From Oscillospiraceae bacterium (GTDB lineage Bacteria; Bacillota; Clostridia; Oscillospirales; Ruminococcaceae), in contig JAHZBJ010000012.1 of NCBI GenBank assembly GCA_019423445.1, positions 12,940-18,401 on the forward strand: a stretch of DNA of 5,462 nucleotides, written 5' to 3'. Positions within the stretch are counted from its first letter, which is position 1. Each line of letters opens with the position of its first letter. The notes beneath the pieces were generated by a model. It did no database searches, was not told the origin of the DNA, and worked only from the letters and a program-made list of their open reading frames with translations. Of this stretch, positions 1-5,462 are shown one piece after another. A program made the position numbers and the translations under genes.

Positions 1-1186
1 TCTGGACGAGGAAACCCCGGATTTTCGCAGTCAGATGGTGAAGCTGCTGCGGCTTCGGGAGCGCCTGGCCCCCCTCCGGCTGGAGCTTCAGGGGGAAGCC
101 CCCGGCCTCCTGGAACTGCTGCGGCGGATGCTGAAACTGGAACCCTCTCAATGCTTTACCTGTACCTGCCCCCTGAAACTGGGGTACGCCTACCAGCTGG
201 AAGCAGCCCCAGAGCTTTTCAATCCTCCTTATACACCCATCTGGCCCAAATGGCTCACCCACGACATTCCCATGTGGGAACAGGTGCGGCAGCGGGATAT
301 CCTTCTCTTTTACCCCTACCACTCTATGCAGCCGTTTCTGGACCTGCTTCGGGAATCGGCGGCGGACCCCAAGGTCCTTTCTATCCAGATCACCATCTAC
401 CGGGTAGCCGGAAACTCCGCTGTCATCAAACATCTGTGCGCCGCGGCGGAAAACGGAAAAGCCGTCACCGTCCTGGTGGAACTCCGGGCCCGGTTCGACG
501 AGCAGAATAACATCCGCTGGGCACGGCAGCTGGAAGAAGCCGGATGCCGTATCCTTTACGGCGCCGAGGGATATAAATGCCATTCCAAGCTTTGCCTTAT
601 CACCCGGAAGGAAAAGAACGGCCTCTCCTACATCACCCAAATCGGCACCGGGAACTACAACGAAAAGACCTCCGCCCTCTACACCGATTTCAGCTTTATT
701 ACTGCCCGGCGGGATATTGCCGAGGACGCAGTAGCCTTTTTCCAGAATATGCTGATCATCAGGGGCATCTGCTGCCTGGTGCCGGGCATCCCGGGAAAGA
801 CCGGAAACATCACCGTCCGGAGCATCGTTGGGCGTTTCTTGGAGCATTCCAGGGTCTACTGCTTTGGGGATGGCGAACTGCGTCAGATCTACATCTCCTC
901 CGCCGACCTGATGACCCGGAACCAGGTGCGGCGGGTGGAAGTGGCCTGCCCTGTGGAGAGTCCCGAACTTCGGGATTGGCTTTCCCACTACCTGGAAATT
1001 CTCCTCGCTGACAATCTGAAAGCCCGGCAGCTTCTTCCCAGCGGGGAGTATGCCCCCATCAGCGCGCCAGGGGAAGCACCTCTCTCCTCCCAGGAATTCT
1101 GGTTGGAGAATCCCCCCTCCTTCTCCCCATCCCTGGTCCCCAGGCGTTCCCCTCTGGCAGGCCTTCTGGGGCGGCTCAGGAAATAG
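1..1186 (+). CDS. ppk1: Polyphosphate kinase (PPK1), 5'-truncated by window edge, with apparent internal in-frame deletion
   Basis: PPK1 reversibly transfers the ATP gamma-phosphate to polyphosphate. The frame is open from base 2 with no stop before the ATG at 35, so that ATG is probably internal and the true start lies upstream. Residues below are numbered from it. About 1-75 look like the end of the middle domain. The first phospholipase-D-like catalytic domain follows: YPYHS (93-97), IYR (R123), ELRARFDEQNNI (149-160), YKCHSKL with the expected phosphohistidine H183, GTGNYNEKT (204-212) and YTD (Y216). The second domain shows IRGICC (R243), RFLEHSR (H271), SADLMTRN and RRVEV. These match E. 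coli R375, R405, H435, Y468, R564 and H592. Y216 and R243 are only 27 residues apart against 96 in E. coli, so about 69 residues seem missing and activity is doubtful. A Pro/Ser-rich tail (about 340-383) ends the protein, which stops with TAG at 1184-1186. Family assignment is very secure; function of this allele is not. Confidence 0.95.
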   Translation, partial: LDEETPDFRSQMVKLLRLRERLAPLRLELQGEAPGLLELLRRMLKLEPSQCFTCTCPLKLGYAYQLEAAPELFNPPYTPIWPKWLTHDIPMWEQVRQRDILLFYPYHSMQPFLDLLRESAADPKVLSIQITIYRVAGNSAVIKHLCAAAENGKAVTVLVELRARFDEQNNIRWARQLEEAGCRILYGAEGYKCHSKLCLITRKEKNGLSYITQIGTGNYNEKTSALYTDFSFITARRDIAEDAVAFFQNMLIIRGICCLVPGIPGKTGNITVRSIVGRFLEHSRVYCFGDGELRQIYISSADLMTRNQVRRVEVACPVESPELRDWLSHYLEILLADNLKARQLLPSGEYAPISAPGEAPLSSQEFWLENPPSFSPSLVPRRSPLAGLLGRLRK

Positions 1187-1221
1187 ATAAAATTTCCCCG
1201 GGACTGCCTTCTTAACCTTTA

Positions 1222-1263
1222 AAAAGTCTGGCGGCGCCATTTCTATGGCGCCGCCAGACTTTT
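1222..1263. terminator. Bidirectional intrinsic terminator between convergent genes
   Basis: A perfect inverted repeat has arms at 1222-1240 and 1245-1263, 19 bp each, around a TTCT loop. The core is GC-rich (GTCTGGCGGCGCCAT) and flanked by A's on the left and T's on the right. RNA from either strand therefore forms a stable stem followed by a U-run: TTTTCTCTC on plus, CTTTTTAAAGG on minus. It lies 35 nt after the ppk1 stop and 22 nt after the stop of the VOC gene arriving from the other side, so it probably ends both transcription units. Confidence 0.93.
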
Positions 1264-1285
1264 CTCTCAGATTCCCGGTCAAAGC

Positions 1286-2122
1286 CTATTCTTCCTTAAA
1301 GATCAGGGAAAGACTCAATTCCTCCATGAAGTTGAACCGGCAGCTCTTCCCTTCTTCCACATAGGAGAAGCCCGCTTTTTCCGCCAATTCCTTCACCTTC
1401 CCCAGGTCCTTCACCAAATAGGTGATGCCTGCATAGGGGCTGCGGTCTGGCTGGACGGGGTATCCCCACTCCTTTTCCAGGGTGGCTGCGTCGTACAGTT
1501 CCATGTGGGGGATGGTGTGCTCCCGGTCCGCCCAGGGAGCTCCGGCCTCATAGAGCCGCTGCCAGGTGTCGCCGAAAGCGGCGCATTCCTCCTGGGTGCG
1601 GCAGCACACCGTAATGGAATCCACCCGGTAGGCGGTATTCTCATGCTGGTAGCGGTGAGGCTGGTAAATAAACTGCTTCGTCTTATGCTGGATGGCTCCC
1701 AACAGTGTTCCGGGGAGGATGCCGTCCTGGAATCGGAGCCAGCGGAAAAAGGTAGTGCCCTTTTCCTCACCATGGTTCGCCGGCCTGGATCCGTCCAAGA
1801 ATTCCCCGGACTCGAAGCCTGCTGCCGCCTGCGCTGCTTTGGTTTCAGCCGCGTCCAGGCTGCTCATCAAGATCAGGTGCAGGTCGGCGTTTCCTTTCAG
1901 GTAAGGACGCAGGTAATCCCCTGGAGCGGACTGGATGCATTCGATATAGCAGTTGTCAAAAACAAAGTGCATATTGATGGGAGCATTTCCGGCGAAGCCG
2001 GTGGTGAGGGTGACAGTGCCGCCAGTGGCGAAACCCAGGGGAAGAAAAATGCGCTTGCTGGTCTCCAGGTCAAGATTGATGATTCCGAAATGGTCCAAAA
2101 TCGCCGGAAGGATCTGTTTCAT
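1286..2122 (-). CDS. VOC superfamily / glyoxalase-like domain protein
   Basis: This 278-residue, probably cytosolic protein has no signal peptide or membrane segment. It resembles the glyoxalase_3-like group of the vicinal oxygen chelate fold. The first module begins with ILDHFGIINLDLE (H11), has a Glu in YIECIQ (E61), and runs into a segment with QHKTKQ (H146) and HRYQHENTAYRVDSI (H160). A second VOC-like half follows (about 165-278), ending with a beta-strand-like SLSLIF. VOC proteins typically bind a divalent metal through His/Glu and include glyoxalases, dioxygenases, epimerases and resistance proteins; the reaction here cannot be read from sequence. The start at 2122 is chosen because AAAGGAG (2131-2137) lies 8 nt upstream. 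The longer frame starting at 2239 has no comparable site and would overlap the preceding gene. It is last in the minus-strand operon, 62 nt after the flavoenzyme stop. Stop is TAG at 1286-1288. Confidence 0.82.
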   Translation of the reverse strand: MKQILPAILDHFGIINLDLETSKRIFLPLGFATGGTVTLTTGFAGNAPINMHFVFDNCYIECIQSAPGDYLRPYLKGNADLHLILMSSLDAAETKAAQAAAGFESGEFLDGSRPANHGEEKGTTFFRWLRFQDGILPGTLLGAIQHKTKQFIYQPHRYQHENTAYRVDSITVCCRTQEECAAFGDTWQRLYEAGAPWADREHTIPHMELYDAATLEKEWGYPVQPDRSPYAGITYLVKDLGKVKELAEKAGFSYVEEGKSCRFNFMEELSLSLIFKEE

Positions 2123-2130
2123 GGTCTTCT

Positions 2131-2137
2131 CTCCTTT
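2131..2137 (-). promoter_or_regulatory. Ribosome binding site of the VOC gene
   Basis: On the minus strand AAAGGAG is followed by an 8-nt spacer and ATG. This fixes the start at 2122 rather than at the upstream in-frame Met at 2239. Confidence 0.8.
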
Positions 2138-2184
2138 CCTGTGGGAACACACGCTTTCACTTAAGGAACTGTTCTCTTTGTTTC

Positions 2185-3204
2185 TCAGTAGCCCCGGACC
2201 ATGGACCGGCGGATCTCCTCCAAGGAATGGGCTCCGCACATGGCCATGGTATCCTCCAACTCAGCCTTCAGTTTATCCACCAGAATCTTCACGCCTTCGG
2301 CGCCGGCTCCGTAGATCATGTTCACAAAGGGGCGGCCAATGAGCACGCCGTCGGCTCCCAGAGCCAAAGCTTTGAAGACATCCAGACCGGTACGGATGGC
2401 GCCGTCCACCAGAATGGTGACCTGTCCTCCCACCGCATCGGCGATCTCCGGAAGCACCTCTGCTGTGGATGGGCACTGATCCAGGACCCGGCCGCCGTGG
2501 TTAGAAACCACAATGGCGCTGGCCCCCGCTGCCACGGCCTTTTTGGCCCCTTCCACCGTCATGATGCCCTTGAGGATAAAAGGTTTCTCCGCCCACGCCA
2601 CAATCTGCCGCAGCTCCTCCACCGTCTTGCTTCCGGCAGGCGGAGTCATGTTCTTCAGAAACGGCAGTCCAGCGGCGTCGATATCCATGGCAATGGCGAA
2701 GGGATGGGCAGACTTCACCAGTTCCAGTTTTTCCCGGATAGTGTCCATATTCCAGGGCTTGATGGTGGGAACTCCCCGGTTTCCTTCCCGTGCCAGTACC
2801 TCGGCGGCACTCTCCATCACCGAAGGATCGGTGCCGTCGCCAGTAAAGGCGGCAATGCCGTTCTGGGCGCAGGCCGCCACCAGAATCTCATTGTAATGGA
2901 GATCATCATACTTATCGCCGTAGTGAAGGGCCAGAGCCCCCAGGGGCGCCGCAAAAACCGGCAGCGCCATCTTCTCTCCAAAGAGGGTGCAGCTGGTATC
3001 CACCGGTTTGTTCTCGCAGATGGTATCCATATTCAGGCAGATCTCCTGCCACTTCTGATAATTGCGGATAAAGCCGGTACCGATCCCCTTGGCTCCTGGG
3101 CCGGGGATGGCATTTTTACAGGCGATGCCGTTGCAGATAGGGCAGGATTTGCAGTAAGGGCCCACACAGGTGCGGGCCTGAGCCAGTACTTCCTGGTATG
3201 TCAT
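2185..3204 (-). CDS. FMN-dependent alpha-hydroxy-acid dehydrogenase/oxidase with N-terminal Cys cluster
   Basis: This 339-residue TIM-barrel flavoprotein belongs to the L-lactate dehydrogenase/glycolate oxidase family, which oxidises 2-hydroxy acids to 2-oxo acids using FMN. Visible signatures are FILKGIMT (K212), the catalytic-base motif VVSNHGGRVLD (H236, R239), the phosphate-binding VDGAIRTGLDVFKALALGA (D267, R271) and GVLIGRPF (G290, R291). The N-terminus carries an unusual cluster, YCKSCPICNGIAC (Cys18, 21, 24, 29, plus Cys13), which could bind iron-sulfur or another metal. The region that reads FQLY in classical members is here IKPW (148-151), followed by MDIDAAG (173-179), so the substrate pocket probably differs from glycolate oxidase. 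The start at 3204 is set by GGAGG 6 nt upstream; an in-frame extension to 3255 runs through a hairpin and looks non-coding. Substrate and electron acceptor are unknown; in an anaerobe O2 is unlikely. Stop is TGA at 2185-2187. Confidence 0.92.
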   Translation of the reverse strand: MTYQEVLAQARTCVGPYCKSCPICNGIACKNAIPGPGAKGIGTGFIRNYQKWQEICLNMDTICENKPVDTSCTLFGEKMALPVFAAPLGALALHYGDKYDDLHYNEILVAACAQNGIAAFTGDGTDPSVMESAAEVLAREGNRGVPTIKPWNMDTIREKLELVKSAHPFAIAMDIDAAGLPFLKNMTPPAGSKTVEELRQIVAWAEKPFILKGIMTVEGAKKAVAAGASAIVVSNHGGRVLDQCPSTAEVLPEIADAVGGQVTILVDGAIRTGLDVFKALALGADGVLIGRPFVNMIYGAGAEGVKILVDKLKAELEDTMAMCGAHSLEEIRRSMVRGY

Positions 3205-3210
3205 GTTGTA

Positions 3211-3215
3211 CCTCC
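3211..3215 (-). promoter_or_regulatory. Ribosome binding site of the FMN hydroxy-acid dehydrogenase
   Basis: TGGAGGT on the minus strand lies 6 nt from the ATG whose first base is at 3204. It decides the start over the in-frame Met 17 codons upstream (3255). Confidence 0.85.
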
Positions 3216-3226
3216 ATTGGCCCCTA

Positions 3227-3254
3227 TGGGGGCGGAGATGCTTCTCCGCCCCCA
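3227..3254 (-). promoter_or_regulatory. Intercistronic GC-rich hairpin upstream of the flavoenzyme gene
   Basis: A perfect 12-bp inverted repeat (3227-3238 with 3243-3254, 4-nt loop) sits in the 117-nt gap between the peptidase and flavoenzyme genes, ending 11 nt before the Shine-Dalgarno. No T-run follows it in the transcribed direction, so it does not look like a classical terminator. An mRNA stability, processing or translation-control structure is possible. The repeat is plain in the sequence; the role is inferred. I see nothing else in the rest of this gap. Confidence 0.6.
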
Positions 3255-3321
3255 CTGTCCGGCCAGCATATATTTCAGGGATCGGGCGGGTTCCGGAGCT
3301 ACAGGGTCTTTTCCGGCGCTG

Positions 3322-4506
3322 TTACTTCCAGAAAATATCCTCATTGCTCTTGGTGAACCGCTCGATGCCGTTCTCGGTAATCAGAACGGTATCCTCGATG
3401 TTGTAGGAGTTGTTGAAGCTGCTGTAATAGGGCACCTCCACGCAGAACACCATACCGGGTTCGAAAACTCTGGTCTCGGCAGGATTGATCATTGGGTATT
3501 CCTCGCAGAAGAGGTTGCAGCCGATGGAGTGGCCGAAGTGGCCCCGGTTGTAGCTGGGGATCACCTTCTGGACGTTCTCCTGAGCGAACTGGAAGAGGTC
3601 GCACATCCGGACGCCGGGGCCAATACGTTTGAAGAGTTCCTCGGAGGTTTCGTGGAGGATCTCCCAGATCTTCCGGCGCTCGTCGTTGACCACGCCGCCC
3701 ACGGCGTAGGTCCGGGCGATGTCAGCAGAGTAGGCGTTGGAACGGACGCCGCCGTCCAAACGGATCATATCACCGGGTTTGACAGTGACGCTGGCATGGG
3801 GAACTTCAAAGGGAGAGAACTGTTCCCCAATGACGAAGGCGTTAAAAGCCTTGGTAAACTCCTTGCCTTCCCGAACCATCCCCTGGAGGAACAGGTGGGA
3901 AATGTCCAGCTCGTCCATCCCTGGCTCGGTGTGCTGGGCCACATAGTGCATAGCCCGGTCGGAAGCCTGGGCATTCTTCCGCAGAACGTCGATCTCCCAG
4001 GCGGTCTTGGTCGCAGCGGCCTCGATGAGAAGCTTGCCGCAATCCGCCAGGGCGTCGGCGCCGAAAACATCCTGGAGGGCCAGCATCTTGTCATAGGGAA
4101 GGGACTGGCGCTCCACGCCCAGTTTCTTCAGGTTCCCTACCTTCTCGCGGATCAGGTCAGCAGCCATCTTGAAAGTGCGGTTGGTATCCGGCTGAACTTC
4201 CTTCACCCGGCCGGCGCTGTCAAAGTCCGCCACATAGACGAAGATGGGATAGGCCACAATCTCGATATCGGGGTTCTCCAGTTTTGTGAGGCTGGTCTCA
4301 AATTCGGTGGTGACAATGGCTACGTTTCCGGTTCTGGGCACTACCGCCAACACAGTTCCCACAGCGCTTCCCATATACATGAAGGCGCTGGCAACGCCAG
4401 TGGCGTAGTAGATGGATTCCGGTTTGGTGAGAAGAAGGGCGTCCATTCCTTCCTTCTCCATTTGAGCCTGGAGCTTTTCCTGGAATTCAATCTGATTCCG
4501 TTTCAT
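3322..4506 (-). CDS. M24 family metallopeptidase (Xaa-Pro aminopeptidase/creatinase-like)
   Basis: This 394-residue enzyme has the usual two-part layout: a creatinase-type N-terminal domain (about 8-150, including YYATGVAS) and a pita-bread catalytic domain (about 165-390). All five expected dinuclear-metal ligands can be placed: D251 in RLDGGVR, D262 in SADIARTYAVG, H326 in GHFGHSIG, E357 in FCVEVPYY and E371 in NIEDTVLI. Length fits prolidases and aminopeptidase P relatives. There is no signal peptide, so it should act in the cytosol. The family covers Xaa-Pro dipeptidases and aminopeptidases, creatinase and DMSP-cleaving DddP, so the substrate may not be a peptide. Complete ligands favour hydrolase activity. 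The start at 4506 follows AAGGAGG with a 6-nt spacer. It lies 56 nt after the permease stop and upstream of the flavoenzyme in the same direction, suggesting it processes something the permease imports. Stop is TAA at 3322-3324. Confidence 0.93.
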   Translation of the reverse strand: MKRNQIEFQEKLQAQMEKEGMDALLLTKPESIYYATGVASAFMYMGSAVGTVLAVVPRTGNVAIVTTEFETSLTKLENPDIEIVAYPIFVYVADFDSAGRVKEVQPDTNRTFKMAADLIREKVGNLKKLGVERQSLPYDKMLALQDVFGADALADCGKLLIEAAATKTAWEIDVLRKNAQASDRAMHYVAQHTEPGMDELDISHLFLQGMVREGKEFTKAFNAFVIGEQFSPFEVPHASVTVKPGDMIRLDGGVRSNAYSADIARTYAVGGVVNDERRKIWEILHETSEELFKRIGPGVRMCDLFQFAQENVQKVIPSYNRGHFGHSIGCNLFCEEYPMINPAETRVFEPGMVFCVEVPYYSSFNNSYNIEDTVLITENGIERFTKSNEDIFWK

Positions 4507-4512
4507 ACAATG

Positions 4513-4519
4513 CCTCCTT
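4513..4519 (-). promoter_or_regulatory. Ribosome binding site of the M24 peptidase
   Basis: The full consensus AAGGAGG on the minus strand lies 6 nt from the ATG at 4506, in the 56-nt gap after the permease gene. Confidence 0.85.
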
Positions 4520-4562
4520 ATTCCACGTCATATAAGTTCCCGGAAACTCCCCGGGGGTTCTT

Positions 4563-5462
4563 TCAGAAAAAGAGTCCCAGCAACATGCTGTATCCATAGG
4601 AAATGGCGCTGAAGGCAACAACGATGGGTGTCGCCCGTACCACCAGATCCCCCAAGGTGGTGTTATAATATTTTGCGGCCACAAAGGAACAAACATGGGT
4701 GGGCGAAATCTGCATGGCGGCCCAGGCCACACACATGAGCATCACCAGCAGAGGGAGCCCGCCGTCAGGGATAGCCACCATGGCCATAGGCAGACAGAGG
4801 GCGATAATTGCCTGGGAGCCGCTGATGATGGAGCCGAAGAAGAAGATCAGGCAGAACACCAGAGAGATGGGGATGGGGAACTGACCGAAGAAATCCGGCA
4901 GCATAGAGACCACTCCGGTGTAGGTAATGATCCCTTTAAACAGCATGATCAGATACATGTTCCCCAGGAGGATGGGTTCCGCCGACTCCTTCAGCAGCCC
5001 TGGGATTTCGCTGGGTTTAAAGCGGTCGATAATGTAGTTGGCCAGAATCACAAGCGGGGTGGCCACGCACACCGAAAGGTTAAAGACGATAATGATGAGC
5101 ACCACAGCGATGAGGGACCAGAGGTTTTTCAGAAGGTTGATTACCTCCGCCTTTTTGGAAATCTCCCGATCCAGGGGCGGCATCTGAGAAGGCATCCGCC
5201 GCAGGTAGACCAAGTAAGGCAGCAGGCAGGCCACCAAGACGATGGGGATCATACTCAGAACAAAGGCTCCGGCCTCCACACCGCTTAGAGTCAGCGCCAG
5301 CAGCACTGCGCTGAAAGTAGGAAGAAACATCTCCGGGATGTGGCGGTAGTAGCAGGCCACCACCATCTTTTCCTTCTTGTCCAGGTAATCGGCGCAGGTC
5401 TGGTCCACCATGTCGGCGCAAACTGTCATCACGGCAGCAGAGGGCAGCAGCCCCAGCACCGT
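4563..5462 (-). CDS. DUF401-like integral membrane permease, 5'-truncated by window edge
   Basis: About 300 C-terminal residues of a polytopic inner-membrane protein are present; the frame continues past the right edge. Numbering from the GTG codon at 5459, probable membrane segments are near 44-60, 64-87, 113-142, 163-182, 195-230, 233-252 and 276-297. A more polar loop lies at about 88-112. The motifs LGLLPSA (2-8), YYRHIPEMFLPTF (37-49) and ISPTHVCSFVAAKYY (251-265) resemble, from memory, the DUF401 family, whose members show a GLLP motif, an FRHiwE motif and a SPxHlC motif. DUF401 proteins are uncharacterised putative transporters of roughly 400 residues, so about 100 N-terminal residues are probably missing here. 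GTG at 5459 is unlikely to be the start because it opens directly on the conserved GLLP motif. Being first of the visible minus-strand cluster, it probably imports the compound used by the following enzymes. Another ion-transporter-type permease family is the alternative. Stop is TGA at 4563-4565. Confidence 0.75.
   Translation of the reverse strand, partial: TVLGLLPSAAVMTVCADMVDQTCADYLDKKEKMVVACYYRHIPEMFLPTFSAVLLALTLSGVEAGAFVLSMIPIVLVACLLPYLVYLRRMPSQMPPLDREISKKAEVINLLKNLWSLIAVVLIIIVFNLSVCVATPLVILANYIIDRFKPSEIPGLLKESAEPILLGNMYLIMLFKGIITYTGVVSMLPDFFGQFPIPISLVFCLIFFFGSIISGSQAIIALCLPMAMVAIPDGGLPLLVMLMCVAWAAMQISPTHVCSFVAAKYYNTTLGDLVVRATPIVVAFSAISYGYSMLLGLFF

Noticed and set aside
35..37. ATG at 35 as the true start of ppk1
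   Set aside because: The frame is open upstream to the window edge (LDEETPDFRSQ), no Shine-Dalgarno precedes it, and the N-terminal and most of the middle domain of PPK1 would be missing.
2123..2239. 39-codon N-terminal extension of the VOC gene from a Met at 2239
   Set aside because: It would overlap the end of the flavoenzyme gene, lacks VOC-like sequence, and the ATG at 2122 has a good ribosome binding site.
3205..3255. 17-codon N-terminal extension of the flavoenzyme from a Met at 3255
   Set aside because: The extension would be translated from the hairpin region, has no Shine-Dalgarno, and the ATG at 3204 has GGAGG at ideal spacing.
3255..3321. Possible promoter (AAATATATG on the minus strand near 3270) before the flavoenzyme gene
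   Set aside because: The -10-like AT stretch has no recognisable -35 box at suitable spacing, so I could not support it.
4530..4562. Possible weak hairpin (CCCGG/CCGGG) after the permease stop
   Set aside because: The stem is only about 5 bp with imperfect flanks and no T-run in the transcribed direction; too weak to call a terminator.
2227..4599. A 790-codon open frame on the plus strand
   Set aside because: It lies antisense to the flavoenzyme and M24 genes, which have full family motifs and ribosome binding sites. Its translation is rich in His, Gly and Asp without recognisable domains, as expected for the mirror frame of GC-rich genes.

Overview
The window looks like a chromosomal segment of a GC-rich anaerobic Clostridia-type Firmicute, possibly Oscillospiraceae-like. 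This rests on Firmicute-style polyphosphate kinase motifs, strong AAGGAGG-type ribosome binding sites, and a Cys-rich form of the FMN alpha-hydroxy-acid oxidase that I associate with anaerobic Clostridia. The genus cannot be fixed from the sequence alone. No RNA gene, CRISPR array, insertion sequence or attachment site is visible.

Layout. Bases 1-1186 (+) hold the 3' part of a polyphosphate kinase gene (ppk1) whose start lies off the left edge. Bases 1222-1263 form a perfect 19-bp hairpin with T-runs on both sides, a bidirectional terminator shared by two convergent transcription units. From 1286 to the right edge everything is on the minus strand. In transcription order there is a 5'-truncated DUF401-like permease (4563-5462), an M24 creatinase/prolidase-type metallopeptidase (3322-4506), an FMN-dependent alpha-hydroxy-acid dehydrogenase with an N-terminal Cys cluster (2185-3204), and a two-module VOC/glyoxalase-like protein (1286-2122). 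The gaps are 56, 117 and 62 nt. Each of the last three genes has its own good Shine-Dalgarno, and no convincing internal promoter or terminator is visible, so this reads as one operon ending at the shared terminator.

How the genes may work together (inference). The permease could import a small organic acid, amino-acid derivative or peptide-like compound. The M24 enzyme could cleave it, the flavoenzyme could oxidise a released 2-hydroxy acid to the 2-oxo acid, and the VOC protein could act on, or protect from, a reactive product. The substrate is unknown.

The strongest anomaly is in ppk1. Residues matching E. coli R375, R405, H435 and Y468 keep exactly their E. coli spacing, and so do those matching R564 and H592. 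The stretch between the two blocks is 69 residues too short, which points to a clean in-frame internal deletion of about 207 bp near 749-760.
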